Positions 43,205-55,596 are shown, counted from the first letter of the stretch. The stretch: 64,000 nucleotides of DNA from Taudactylus pleione (GCA_031769625.1 JAUIMM010000702.1:5078001-5142000); one strand, 5' to 3'. Notes: a model not told the origin generated them from the letters alone. Numbers and translations: made by a program.

Positions 43205-45690
43205 GCTCTGCTGTGTGAGTGCTAGTGTTGCAGTGTGTTCTGAGTGAGTGATGCAGTGTGTGCTGAGTGAGTGATAGTGATGCAGTGTGTGCTGAGTGAA
43301 TGATGGAGTGATGCAGGGTGTGCTGAGTGAGTGATGTAGTGTGTGCTGAGTGAGTGATAGAGTGAAGCGGCCTGTGCTGAGTGAGTAATAGAGTGATGCG
43401 ATGTGTGCTGAGTGAGTGATAGAGTGATGCAGTGCAGTGTTCTCCCCAGGCTGTTTTCTGCGGGCGCATTGCCCGGCAGAAACAGCCTGCCGCCCGGCAC
43501 TTTTCCACGCTGACCCCCGCTGTGGAATGCTGGCCTCTGAACTGACCAGAGGCTAAAGAAGCCTCCGATCACTTCAGAGGCCAACGTTCCCAATGATGCA
43601 CTGCGCGGGTGACGTCATGACGTCACCTGCGACGTGAGGAGCCTGCCCCACGTGCCTGCTGGATCTAGTTAGATCCAGTCAGCGTGAGGCAGCGGCAGGG
43701 GTCATCAAGTAAAGGTAAGGGCTATGGCAGGGACCAGGACCACTCTGGGGGCACTATTTAAGTCTTTTCCCGGTGCGCGCATAATTGCGAAGGCCCACAC
43801 CCGGCTACTTTTGGATGCCACCCGGCTGGAAAAAATTTCTGGGGAGAACACTGCAGTGTGTGCTGAATGAGTGATAGAGTAATGCAGTGTGTGCTGAGTG
43901 AGTGATAGTGTTGCAGTGTGTGCTGAGTGAGTGATATAGTGATGCAGTGTGTGCTGAGTGAGTGATGCAGTGTGTGCTGAGTGAGTGATGCAGTGGGTGC
44001 TGAGTGAGTGATGCAGTGGGTGCTGAGTGAGTGATAGAGTGTTGCAGTGTGTACTGAGTGAGTGATGCAGTGTGTGCTGAGTGAGTAATAGAGTGAAGCG
44101 GCTTGTGCTGAGTGAGTGATAAGAGTGATGCAGTGTGTGCTGAGTGAATTATGGAGTGATGCAGTGTGTGCTGAGTGAATGATGGAGTGAAGCAGTGTGT
44201 GCTGAGTGAATGATGGAGTGATGCAGTGTGTGCTGAGTGAGTGATAGACTGATGCAGTGTGTGCTGAGTGAGTGATAGACTGATGCAGTGTGTGCTGAGT
44301 GAGTGATGCAGTGTGTGCTGAGCGAGTGATAGACTGATCCATTGTGTGCTGAGTGAGTGATCCAGTGTGTGCTGAGTGAGTAATGCAGTGAGTGCTAGTG
44401 TTGCATTGTGTGCTGAGTGAGTGATAGAGTGACGCAGTGTGTGCTGAGTGAGTAATAGAGTGATGCAGTGTGTGCTGAGTGAATGATGGAGTGTTGCAGT
44501 GTGTGCTGAGTGAGTGATGCAGTGTGTGTTGAGTGAGTGATAGACTGATGCAGTGTGTGCTGAGTGAGTGATAGACTGATGCAGTGTGTGCTGAGTGAAT
44601 GATGGAGTGTTGCAGTGTGTGCTGAGTGAGTGATGCAGTGTGTGCTAAGTGAGTGCTAGTGTTGCATTGTGTGCTGAGTGAGTGATAGAGTGAAGCGGCC
44701 TGTGCTGAGTGAGTAATAGAGTGATGTAGTGTGTGCTGAGTGAATGATGGAGTGATGCAGTGTGTGCTGAGTGAGTGATAGACTGATGCAGTGTGTGCTG
44801 AGTGAGTGATAGTGTTGCAGTGTGTGCTGAGTGAGTGATAGAGTGATGCAGTGTGTGCTGAGTGAGTGATAGAGTGATTCAGTGTGTGCTGAGTGAGTGA
44901 TAGTGAGTGATAGTGATGCAGTGTGTGCTGAGTGAATGATGGAGTGTTGCAGTGTGTGCTGAGTGAGTGATGCAGTGTGTGCTAAGTGAGTGATAGAGTG
45001 ATGCAGTGTGTGCTGAGTGAATGATGGAGTGATGCAGTGTGTGCTGAGTGAGTGATAGACTGATGCAGTGTGTGCTGAGTGAGTGATAGACTGATGCAGT
45101 GTGTGCTGAGTGAGTGATGCAGTGTGTGCTGAGTGAGTAATGCAGTGAGTGCTAGTGTTGCATTGTGTGCTGAGTGAGTGATAGAGTGACGCAGTGTGTG
45201 CTGAGTGATAGAGTGAAGCGGCCTGTGCTGAGTGAGTAATAGAGTGATGCAGTGTGTGCTGAGTGAATGATGGAGTGATGCAGTGTGTGCTGAGTGAGTG
45301 ATAGTGTTGCAGTGTGTGCTGAGTGAATGATGGAGTGATGCAGTGTGTGCTGAGTGAGTGATGGACTGATCCAGTGTGTGCTAATTGAGTGATGCAGTGT
45401 GTGCTGAGTGAATGATGGAGTGATGTAGTGTGTGCTGAGTGAATGATGGAGTGATGCAGTGTGTGCTGAGCGAGTGATAGACTGATCCAGTGTGTGCTGA
45501 GTGAGTAATGCAGTGTGTGCTGCGTGATGCAGTGTGTGCTGAGTGAGTGATAGAGTGATGCAGTGTGTGCTGAGTGAGTGATAGTGATGCAGTGTGTGCT
45601 GAGTGAATGATGGAGTGTTGCAAGTGTGTGCTGAGTGAGTGATGCAGTGTGTGCTAAGTGAGTGATAGAGTGATACAGTGTGTGCTGTGT
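43205..45690 (+). repeat. 2.5 kb minisatellite (TGCAGTGTGTGCTGAGTGAG units)
   Basis: Units of about 23 or 31 bp, depending on whether TAGAGTGA or GGAGTGA is present, are repeated about 80 times with variants. It produces very long spurious minus-strand frames rich in Ser, His and Thr (up to 389 codons). Interrupted by a hAT MITE at 43435-43853. Confidence 0.95.
43435..43853. mobile_element. hAT MITE inside the minisatellite
   Basis: Ends CAGTGTTCTCCCCAG and CTGGGGAGAACACTG. The interior is GC-rich with CGGGCGCATTGCCCGGCAGA-type symmetry. The target duplication cannot be read uniquely because CAGTG occurs in both the host unit and the element end. Confidence 0.85.
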
Positions 45691-46259
45691 CAGTGATAGT
45701 ATTTGTGGTGGTGATGTTTGATCTTTTATCTCATAAACGGGGACATTTTGGGCAATGTCTGGTAGCAATAGTGTGAACATGAACACCCTTCTTGTCGCCT
45801 GGTTCCCTAGCAGCATCTTATGCACCTGAGTCTTTGTGCGCCCAGCTCATAATGTGCTTCAAACGCTTGGACCTTGGGTTTAACATGGCAGGATTCAGAT
45901 AATTCAGTGACTTTGCTGTGGGTACATGGAGGGTGGTGTGATGGTAGATTCTGCAACTGAAAACGCTGGGGTTAGTGTGTAAATTACACAGTAGATTCGT
46001 CAACTGATAACATTGTCCAACTAATTACCCCAGTACACTTTATTAATGCAAATATCCGATCAGTCAGTCAAATGGCAGCAACTCAATGCAGGAAATAATT
46101 CAGAATGGTAAAGAGGTTCAGTTGTTGCTCAAACCAAACACCAGAATGTGTAAGAAATGTGATCAAAGTTACTTTGGTGTCAGTGCGGTAAAATATTAAG
46201 AATGTATTGTACGTTGGTCACTGTAGTTGTTGCTGTATTGTACATACAGTAAATTCCTA
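45691..46259. other. no gene recognised
   Basis: Unique-looking AT-rich sequence between two repeats. Confidence 0.45.
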
Positions 46260-48082
46260 GGGGTAAATTTACTAACAATCGAGATAGGTCGAGATGACCA
46301 TCTTGGGTGATTTATTGATTTTTTCCCTGCTTGCAAATTTACTAAAGGCAAAGTCGGGTGAGTTAGAGAGAGATTTCTCTCATCTCACTCGTAAAACTCG
46401 GGTGAGATAGCAATCTCGAATCAAATCACCATCGGGCCAAATCGGAAGTACTTTTCACCTAAAACATACATCTCTCAAATTTACCAAAAATCGGGATGAC
46501 AAGCTCGGGAGAGATAGGAGCAAACTCTATGTCAAAATCACTTTTCAAACTCTCTCACCCCCTGAGTTGCAAGATGGTCAGAAACATACACAAAACATTG
46601 TGATTTGTGTATGTTTCTTTTTGTAACTGTAAAAAATAGGGATAATTTGTATAAAAAAGTTATGTGAGGTTCCCTTCCCCCCCCAAAACACTAACCAGCC
46701 TCGGGCTTGCCAGCCTGTCCAGGTTCTTAACATTACAGGGAAAAAAATGTGTAGGGATCCCCTGTAATGTAAGAACCAGCACAAGGCAGCAGGGACAGAG
46801 CTGGTTTTAAATATACGGCGAAAAAAATTGATGTGAGATTCCCCATATATATTTAAAACCAGCCCTGGACCCTTTCTAACAGGGGAATGATGCCACAGCC
46901 AGGGGTGCCCTTTCACCGGGCTCCCCAGCTGCAGTATCAACTCTGACCATTAGTCAGCCCAGGCCAGGGATCCCTGGGGAGTTGGTGCCCCCCCAATAAA
47001 GGGGTCACCCTCTCTAGGGCACCCCTGGCCTAGGCTGATAACCTGGGGCTATCCCCGCCACCCCTTGGTGGTGGGTGGCGGGTTGATTGTGTTTGGTGTA
47101 GTGTAAAAAATAAATTTATCATCATTGTCTTTACAGTGGAACTACAGGTCCCAGCAAGCCTCCCCCGCATGCTGGTACTTGGAGAACCACAAGTACCAGC
47201 ATGCGGGGCAATAAGGGCCCGCTGGTACCTGTACTTCACCTGTAAAGAAATGGTTAAAAAAAACACACCACACACCGTGATAATAAAACTTTATTACATA
47301 CATGCATACACATACATACTCACCTGTTTCCAGATGTTCACGGAGAACATCGTGGGACAGAAAGGTGAGTATTGGATCTTTTTTTTTTCAGGTAATTCCA
47401 ATAGGATACTTTACGTTGGCAAGTGGACGTGAACATCTGGAAACAGGTGAGTATGTATGTGTATGCATGTATGTTATAAAGCTTTATTATCACGGTGTTT
47501 GTGTGTGTTTTTAACCATTTCTTTACAGGTGAAGAACAGGTACCAGTGGGCCCTTAATGCCCCGCATACTGGTACTTGTGGGGAACCTCACGTCATTTTT
47601 TTTCTCCGTATATTTAAAACCAGCTCTGTCTCTGCAGCCTTGTGCTGGTTTTTACATTACAGGGGATCCCTATACATTTTTTGCCCTGTAATGCTAAGAA
47701 CCTGGACAGGCTGGCAAGCTCGAAGCTGGTTAGTGTTTTGGGGGGGACCTCACGTCATTTTTTTTAAAAACATTTTTCTAATTTTTAGAAAGGTTAAAAC
47801 ACAAGCAGCAAGCACATATCTCACTGATATGTGCTGGCTGCTAGCTCGGGAGATATTTGAGAGAAACACTGCAATCTCGGGTGAGTAATCTCCTGCAAAA
47901 CGAGTTACTCGGGAGAGATATCTCATTCTGCTTCACCATCGGCAAACTCGTTTAGCCTCAAATCGCCTGTTGGTAAATTTGGTAAAAGAAAAGGGATTAA
48001 ATCACCCAAATTTGGGCGAATTCCAGCAAGATAAATCACTTTGAAAATCGGGACCATCTCGAATCTTAGTAAATTTACCCCC
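46260..48082. mobile_element. 1.8 kb inverted-repeat DNA element, TA target
   Basis: Ends GGGGTAAATTTACTAA and the complement, flanked by TA (46258-46259 and 48083-48084). Long inner arms are inverted copies: 46670-46860 against 47580-47760 (AACACTAACCAGC, CCTGTCCAGGTTCTTA), and 47275-47345 against 47435-47505. The centre has a hairpin at 47167-47204. No transposase. It shares ends with 27733-28711. Confidence 0.75.
47167..47204. repeat. hairpin related to 39777-39814
   Basis: Arms GCATGCTGGTACTTG / AAGTACCAGCATGC. Compared with 39777-39814, the G-C pair in the middle of the stem is changed to T-A on both sides, so pairing is kept. Confidence 0.75.
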
Positions 48083-48189
48083 TAGAATGTTTTCTGTGTT
48101 ATGGTCCTTTTGTGTTTGATTCTAGTGTTTAAACATATAATTTGATAGCAGTTAAGAACCACTTGGCCCATCTAGTCTGCCTTAAACAC

Positions 48190-48385
48190 ATGTACACACT
48201 CACACTAACATAAAAAAAATTTTGTTGGGAGCAAATTAACCTACCAGTATATTTTTGGAGTGTGGGAGGAAAGCTATGCAAGTACGGGGAGAATATACAA
48301 ACTCCACACAGGACTGTGGTGGAAATCAACCCCATGATCTCAGTGCTGTGAGGCAGTAATACTAACCATTACACCATGTTTGTAA
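48190..48385 (-). mobile_element. tRNA-derived SINE fragment
   Basis: On the minus strand it starts with an A-box-like segment TAATGGTTAGTATTACTGCC and a B-box-like GGGTTGATTTCC. The body GTGTGGAGTTTGTATATTCT...CTCCCACACTCCAAAAATAT is found widely in fish and amphibian SINEs. Promoter boxes are degenerate. Confidence 0.65.
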
Positions 48386-49048
48386 TGTTTAAAGCTTTGA
48401 ATATAAGGAGGAAAAATAACAAATAATGTAAGGGGCATGAATCATGAATTAATATATAATGTGATGGATTGTTTGAGGAAAGGGGGCCACAAACTGGTAT
48501 CCCTAGGGTCCCCTGAGGTCTAAATCCGGCTCTGCTAGAGACATTACCCATAAGCCCAGTAACCACTACCCCCTTAACAACAAACAACCTATCCCTGTGA
48601 CTTGACAAATGTCAATCCTAAATTACCCCTCCTTTCACTTTATTAACCCCATCCATCCCTGTCTAGAGGTTTATATGCCCTCTGTTCTAGGCAAGCCTTG
48701 GTTATTTTTTATTATGTTACTACTTAAAATGAGAGTGCTCTTATACACTTATATAACTATTTCCATTGAAATTATATTTAGAAAAATAACTGGACAAATC
48801 CATTATGCTAAGAAAATATAAAGGAGACAGGAGAGACAATAACCTGAATGAAAACAGAGGCCCTAATCTGTCCACTTGCACTGTACATGGGTTATGCTCA
48901 GGATGGTGCAAACAGGTTCACATTTCTTTGCTGTTGCCTATAAAGCTGTATATGCTACATGTGCCTCGTTAGCGCACAGATCACGCCTAACATTGACACA
49001 GCTTTACAATGCCGGTGGTCACATCTTGGTGTATGTAACACTACTAAG

Positions 49049-49215
49049 TAGAGATGTGCGCCGACCATCATGTTTTGGTTTTGGATCTGGATCTCCCCTG
49101 GTTTTGGATCTGGATTGGTTTTGCCAAAACCTCACCTCCGTGTTTTGTTTTCGTGTTTTGGTTTTGGATCTGGATTTTTTTCTCCACTTGTTACCAGTCA
49201 ATTTTGACCACCTCA
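49049..49215 (+). mobile_element. fragment of a TAGAGATGTGC-type hAT-like repeat
   Basis: Begins TAGAGATGTGCGCC followed by TTTTGGTTTTGGATCTGGAT repeats; such starts are common in frog genomes. The other end was not found. Confidence 0.45.
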
Positions 49216-49337
49216 CAGCTCACAAGGGGACAATGAAGCGTGCTTTCCAAAAATAAATAAACAATTGACTTAAATAATGCTTTGCAAATCTTCTATAAAG
49301 GCATTTCCCGACCTGTAGAGGGACATAAAAAAACATA

Positions 49338-49871
49338 GGCCCTCATTCAGAGCCGTACGCTCTGAGCAGAGCGCACGCTCTGAATGAGGGCCGCCCTCCA
49401 TAAAAATGGAGCGTCCTCCTGGACGCTCGTATAGCTGTGGGTCACCACCCACAGCCTATACGAGCGTGCAGTTTGATGGCCGCGATGGTCCCATCGCAAC
49501 CATCAAAACTGCGAGCCGGAGCCTGCGGTTGAGGTTTTCAACCGCAAGCTCCGGAGTGATTTTGGCTCTATCAGAGCCAAAATCACTCCCACTGACATCA
49601 CTAGTGATGTCAGTGGGCCGGCTTCTGACGGGAGGCGTTCCCGTGGGAACGCCCCCGTCAGGGAGGCACGCCCACCAAAGGGGGCGTGCTGTCAATCAAC
49701 ATCGACAGCACACCCCCTTTGATCAGACACAACGAGCGAAGGACTTTCCTTCGCTCGTCGCGTCTGGCGCATGCGCACGAAGGAGCTCCCTCCGTCGTGC
49801 GCATGCTCAGTGCAGAACATCGACCCACTTGCGAACGGACAGCCGCTCGCGAGTGTGTCTGAATCAGGGCC
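49338..49871. mobile_element. GGGCCTGATTCAGA-family MITE, serial-palindrome type (copy F)
   Basis: Ends GGCCCTCATTCAGAGC and the complement, flanked by ATA on both sides. Contains a perfect 30-bp palindrome at 49588-49617 (half-site CCCACTGACATCACT), a GATTTTGGCTCTA/AGAGCCAAAATC hairpin, CGAGCGAAGGA/TCCTTCGCTCG and others in series. Confidence 0.85.
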
Positions 49872-50002
49872 ATAGTTAGCTAATGGCCTTCAAACTGCCG
49901 TTATTCCCACTGTCTACTTAACCATATGAGATATATTGTGAACAAGCGGAACATTTCAGATCTAAGGTTTAAGTATTACGTTGTGTCTTTCTTGGGAATT
50001 CT

Positions 50003-50584
50003 GGGCCTGATTCAGAGCCGCTCGTTCGCTCCGAGCGATGTTCGCACATCTGCGCATGCGTATGGGTCGTAATGCGCATGCGCCAACCAGTCATTGCGGT
50101 CGAAAATCGTGCGCTCACAAAACAGCGAGGGCCTGCTAATTTGAGTGACAGAATGAGGCGTTTGTGGGTGGTAACGGGAAGGTACTTGAAAACGGGGAGT
50201 GGAGATCCGAACGCAGGCATGCCAAACGGTCAAAACGGGCGTTTTAAGGGTGTGCATAATTAACAAAGCAGCGTCATCGGCCACGTCACTTGGTTGTCTC
50301 TTAGCCTTAACTGTTCGCATGATTGCGGTAGTAAAATCCTGCCACAAGCACTGCGAGCAGTTCAGACGCCTTTCGATGTACTCGATTAATCTAATAAATA
50401 GCGGAGATGACGTATGATGCGAACGGCCAGGGGGCGTTTTTACAAAATAACGAGCGCATATTTAGTTCGCTCGTTCAGACATAGAGGCATCAACAGACCG
50501 CAAAGAGCGAGCGCTCTATTTAAATATCCGGCCCCTTTTTCTGAACGAGCGAGCGCAAATAGCGTCCGGCTCTGAATCAGGCCC
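50003..50584. mobile_element. GGGCCTGATTCAGA-family MITE, second type (copy G)
   Basis: Ends GGGCCTGATTCAGAGCCGCT and the complement, flanked by TCT on both sides. Very similar to copy E throughout. Confidence 0.88.
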
Positions 50585-50639
50585 TCTTTCTTGAGTGTCA
50601 TGCCTGCTTGCTGGGAATTGATTTTTTTTCATCCCAGAA

Positions 50640-52589
50640 GGGGACCAGGAAGCAGGGTAGAATTCCACCGAGTTACTACCTCTTGCTTCAGCTGATGGAA
50701 GGGCAAATATAACAGTACCTGCTGGTCATGCAATCTTCGACAAGCGGTCGCGAATGTTTAAAATGTCCGGATATTTTGCAGGCCACCAAGAGCATCTCCT
50801 GCACACCTTGTCACTTTTTAAAAAACGTTGCACCACCAAATTAATTGTGAGCAAAACATGGGATGTGTTGGAATTCGCCCACATGTAATGCTCTAACAAT
50901 ATTGGTGGCATTGTCCGAAATCACAAATCCCGAGGAGCGTCCAAGTGGGGTAAGCCATTTAGCAATGATTTCTCTGAGTTTTTCTAAGAGGTTCTCAGCG
51001 GTATGCCTCTTAATGAAATCAGTTATACAAAGAGTAGCTTGCCTCTGTATCAGCTGTCTTTTGGGAGATGTTGCTGCTGGTGTTGCTGTTGTAGGCAATA
51101 CACCTACCCAGTGGGCTGTCACAGTCATGTAATCCTTAGTTTGCCCTGTCCCACTTGTCCATATATCAGTGGCCAAGTGGACAGTGGGTACAATAGCATT
51201 TCTGAGGACATTAATAAGGTTTTTTTTAATGCCCTTGTACAGACTTGGAATTGCTGTTCTAGCAAAGTGGAATCTAGAAGGGATCTGGTAGCGAGGACAC
51301 AGGACCTTAATTAACTGTTGAAAACCCACTGCAGTAATGGCGGATACTGAACGCACATCTAATACCAGCTTAGCTGTTATGGCGTCAGTAATCTGCTGTG
51401 CAAATGGGTGATTGCTGTCATACTTGTTTGCCCTTGCAAACGATTGATTGACAGTTAATTATTTTTTGGTGGATACGCTACAAGTAGTCTTCTTCCTGGT
51501 CCCCTTCTAGGATGAAGATCCACTGACAGCAGCAGCAACAGGTGTAGTAATCATGGATCCTTCTGAGGAATCACAGATAGGAGAGGAGTCAATCATGCTT
51601 CGAATACCAACATTGGATGCAGCAGGACTACTTCCAATGACGAATGAGGATGTTGATGATGCAGGTGTTGGTGTTGGAGATCGAAGGCGCTTGGATCTCA
51701 CAGAGAGGGAGCAGGTAGGTGACACTGGACTTGTTACGTTTTGAGTTTTGGAACTTGGCGACGTACACTTTGATATTTGATGAATGCTCTCCAAGTGACG
51801 TAACAAGGAGGAGGTTCCTAGGTGGTTTAGGTCCATCCCTCTACTCACTCTTGCATGGCAACGGGTACATATGGCTTGACAACTGTTGTGTGGATCGGGA
51901 TGGAAATAATTCCACACGTGAGAAGTAGATTTTTTTGTCTTTTGTCCCGGCATGACAACAATGGACATCCTCGGCATCAACATCCTCATCACCAGAATCT
52001 TCATCATCAACATCCTCATCATCCTTAGCACCTTCAACTACCAAAATATCCTCCTCCTCCATGTGCAATTCCACAGAAGCATCCTCAATGACTACGTGTG
52101 CAAGATGTTGACTGCCCTTCCCCACATTTACAGAGGGCACACAAATGTTGGAACTTGGAGGATCCTCCAGTACACTAGTATTTAGGGCGGGCTCATACAT
52201 GGCAACCGCGGACACACTTGCACTCTCCTCAGGGATTTGTGATTTCGATTTCTCAGGGCACACAGTTGGTTTTCCTGGAGCTGTCTTAACAACTTTCACA
52301 TTTTTAATTGGACCACCACCACTACTACTACAAGCAGAAGGGCTATCAGTAGTCTTCATAAAGAAAGGCCAAGGCATATTGCCAATTATTTGTTTATCTA
52401 AAGGCAAATATCCTTTCAATTTTTTTTCTTAACTTCAGTAAAACTTGATTTACCATATCGATGGCGTGACTTAAGCCCTGGGGCATGGGCCTTCCTAGAG
52501 GATGAGGAAGTTGACGGCCTTGCACTGCTGGCGGAATCTACAACATGTGATTCTTGGCCTTGCTCTCCTGTCATGTGACAGTCCTCCAT
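50640..52589 (-). pseudogene. hAT transposase with BED zinc finger, frameshifted and truncated
   Basis: The likely start is the ATG at 52589 (MEDCHMTGEQGQESH). A poly-A run near 52420-52428 shifts the frame. An acidic stretch is followed by a BED finger at about 51900-51770 (VWNYFHPDPHNSC, ICTRCHARVSRG, HLGTSSLLRHLESIH). The catalytic region includes LATDIWTS (first Asp), VISDNATN (second Asp) and IPCFAHN (CxxH). A frameshifted continuation reads LVVQRFLKSDK and EVVTRWNSTL. The C-terminal dimerisation domain with the catalytic Glu is missing beyond about 50640. The protein would mobilise hAT elements with 8-bp duplications; this copy is dead. Confidence 0.8.
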
Positions 52590-52729
52590 ATTTTCTGCAG
52601 TCTTGAAGCAGTGTCACAATCACCAATAGTGTAGCCAAGGTGCGGTTAAAAAATTCACACACGTGCAGTCGTTTGCGCACACAAAAATATTAGAAAAAAA
52701 GACAAATGATGCTTTCTATTTTTTGTCAG

Positions 52730-53200
52730 CTCCAGAAGAACTTGGGCCCAGAGCACCAATTGACCATGACTGGAGTTGGACAGCACAAGGTCGTTGCAAT
52801 GTGCGTTGCTGGCTGGCTCTTGTGCGCTACTGCGGTTAAGCCTAACACCTACGAGCACACACAGAAGAAAAAAATCTAAGACACTTTTATTGTTTTTTTT
52901 TGGAGCAAGACAGTAGTCGGACAGCACAAGGTCGTTGCAACGTGCGTTGCTGGCTGGCTCTTGTGCGCTACTGCAGTTAGGCCTAACACCCACGAGCACA
53001 CACAGAAGAAACAAATCTAAGACACTTTTATTGTTTTTGTTTTGGAGCACAACTGTAGCCGGGCAGCACAAGGTTGCAACGTGCGTTGCTGGCTGGCTCT
53101 TGTGCGCTACAGCGGTTAAGCCTAACACGCACACACACACAGAAAAATATAAAAGACACTTTTATTTTTTTGTAGTCCAGAACTTGGGCCCAGAGATGGA
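52730..53200. repeat. 140-bp tandem repeat, about 3.3 units
   Basis: Units contain GTGCGTTGCTGGCTGGCTCT and CACTTTTATTGTTTTT. It lies upstream of the hAT start, probably in that element's leader. Confidence 0.88.
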
Positions 53201-53410
53201 CACAGCACAAGCCCAGGACACAGCAGACAGCCCAGATGGATCAGCAGACAGCACAGTGACCGTGAGAGCACCGTGACCAGAGACCGGAATGGATCAGCAG
53301 ACAGCACAGTGATAGTGACAGCACCGTGACCAGAGACCAGAATGGATCAGCAGACAGCACAGTAACAGTGACCAGAGACCAGAATGGATCAGTACCAGCC
53401 CAGGACACAG
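53200..53410. repeat. 54-bp tandem repeat, about 4 units
   Basis: Units contain ATGGATCAGCAGACAGCACA and GTGACCAGAGACC. Adjacent to the 140-bp array, in the same presumed hAT leader. Confidence 0.85.
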
Positions 53411-53614
53411 CAGATAGCACCAGCACATCTCCCAGCCCTACACTACCCACCTTCCCTGTTCAGTCTCCACAGCCAAAGTGAAATGGCATCCGTCACGTGG
53501 TCCCTTATATACTACATTGATCATAGAGACGAAAGCTCGCGTATCTTTACACATTGACATGCACCCATGTACGGTTTCTAGATTTCAAAAATAAATATCA
53601 GTCAACCCACACTG

Positions 53615-53765
53615 CACCCTATTACATAGATCCTATAATATGGGAATTATATTGCTGTGAAGGCAAATACAGGCTGTACATAGATTTTAGTGGTGTTTGG
53701 ACATTTAAAGCACATTAAACGTTCACTATTTATCCTGACTATATGAGTTTCCATAAAAAAAATGT
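53615..53765 (-). repeat. dispersed repeat, inverted copy of 15580-15735
   Basis: Shared blocks include AATACAGGCTGTACATAGA and TTTTAGTGGTGTTTGGACA (reverse of the plus copy). Confidence 0.45.
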
Positions 53766-53935
53766 CTAATGAACAAATAAAGAAATATTATATAAAAAAA
53801 AAACCTCACATTATGATGTAGATGATGTTCTCTCGCTTTCATGTTGGTTTTGAGAGAAGGAGACTCATGCGTTTTGACAGGTGTAAAAAACTGGTCACCC
53901 TTTTTTTAATTTTTCCCCCTCCTCTACCTTTTTTT

Positions 53936-54834
53936 GGGCTCTATTTACTAAAATCCGCATTGGTAATGCAGATTGTAGTGTGATATTACCGAGTGAATTC
54001 GCATTGCGAATTCAGGCAATGTCACAGGGATTTACTACAAATCCCTTGCAGGGACAGAGCTTGCGATAAAGCTCTGTCCCTGCTAATCCCCTTTCGCAAA
54101 AAATACCGTGATTAAGTGCCCGCGCATGCGCCGACCGTTCGCCGCAGCTACCCCCCCGGTGCTAAGCCCCGCCCCTGGTGCTAAGCCCCGCCCCCCGCGA
54201 CCCCCCTCCCCTACTTACACTTACCTGCATGCTCCAGGCCTCTGGTGATGTTCTCCATTCCTCCGGTCAGGTGATCTCCCATACTGCACTGGGGCCCGAT
54301 CACTTGATGACCGGGCAGCAGTGCACTGTGGGAGACCAGCTGACCGGAGGGGAATAATCACCGGAGGCCCGATCTTCGGTCCCTGGAGTCAGGTAAGTAA
54401 TTTTTTTTTTTACTATTTTTTTTTTCTTTTTTTTTACAGTAATCAGCTTGCAGTCTGTTTAGACCACACAGCTGATTACAGGGACCGACTCCCGGCTCTG
54501 CTCTCCCCGTTAGAGCAGGGCAGGAGGCCGGTAACCGGGGGAGACCCTGGATAACGCCACCTCCAGGTGGCGTTATTATCACAGGGCTTTCCCCGGTATT
54601 TTTTTCACATTTATTTTTAGTAACTGTGGTCAGATCACATTTCCCATTACAGTTATGGGAAATGCGATCTGCTTACTAAAAATAAGTGATACTTAGGGGT
54701 TGGAGTAGAATTTTACGAATTCTACTCCAATTGCCCTGTAATAACTATAGGTGATACTAAAATAATGTGAAAAGGGTGTGAAAACATCCTTTTTCACATT
54801 ATTTTAGTAAAAATAATGTTGATAAATAGAGCCC
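53936..54834. mobile_element. GGGCTCTATTTA-ended DNA element (0.9 kb)
   Basis: Ends GGGCTCTATTTACTAAAA and the complement of GGGCTCTATTTATCAACA, with TTT on both sides as a possible 3-bp duplication. Inner hairpins include AATTCTACTCCAA symmetry around 54700-54730 and an AAAGGGTGT-type stem. The larger relative of 35577-36215 and 58620-58960. Non-coding. Confidence 0.75.
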
Positions 54835-55019
54835 TTTGTATTATATATTGTATTGCAGATGTATTCATGTTCACTGCTGTGTATGTTATGCAATGTAAAA
54901 AATATTTTTTCTTATCAAAACTATTCAAGTAAAAAGAAAAAACTGGTCACCTTCCTTGAAGTTAAAGAGGCCTAGGATGCAAGTTTGTCTTTCTTTGATT
55001 TAATATGGACTGTAATGTC

Positions 55020-55430
55020 CATAGGCGTCTTTACAATGGGTGCAAGGTGTGCGGTGCACACGGGCCCCTGGGTCCAGGGGGGCCCCCACCACACACCCTG
55101 CACCCACAGGTAATCATACTTCCCTCTCCGCCGATTCCCGAAGTGCTGCTTCGCATCGCCGGACTGGCGCTGCTGAGCTGCAAACACTCACTGGGAAAAT
55201 GGTGGCACCCATTTTCCCAGTGATGTGCGCATGCACAAAAAAAGATGTCCCCAGGAAGGTAGGCGTGAGCATCATTTTCCCGGAGACCCGCGCATGACCT
55301 GTAGATTCTGGCATGAAGCCAGAATCTACAGCGCTCAGTGCCGCGCTGAGCCGTCGACAGAAAAGAGTGGTCCCAAATAGAGGCTGCACACGGGCCACCT
55401 CCTCTTTTAAAACGCCCCTGGTAACGTCAT
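55020..55430. mobile_element. GC-rich dispersed repeat, edges uncertain
   Basis: Left edge GGCGTCTTTACAATGGGTGC; right edge CACACGGGCCACCTCCTCTT and AAAACGCCCCTGG give weak inverted symmetry. Contains ATGGTGGCACCCATTTTCCC. No coding support. Confidence 0.35.
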
Positions 55431-55596
55431 ACCATTGGCAATGACAACTGATGGCAGGGAGGTTTGAAAATTTCCTGAATGCCATGAACCTTGATCCATG
55501 CAAAATGTCTCAACAATTTTGTTCATCTTTACCACTATGAATGATATATACTAACTGCTCGTTACACATCACTGTTACTGATCCAAAGAATGTAAA

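Noticed and set aside
43205..45690. CRISPR-like regular repeats
   Set aside because: The tandem units are contiguous, without unique spacers, in a vertebrate-type sequence.
44656..45825. 389-codon open frame on the minus strand
   Set aside because: It lies wholly in the minisatellite; the translation is repeated SLTQHTLHHSITHSAHTA with no domain, and the frame survives only because the units contain no stop.
48190..48385. tRNA gene
   Set aside because: A- and B-box-like segments are present but the sequence does not fold as a tRNA; it fits a tRNA-derived SINE.
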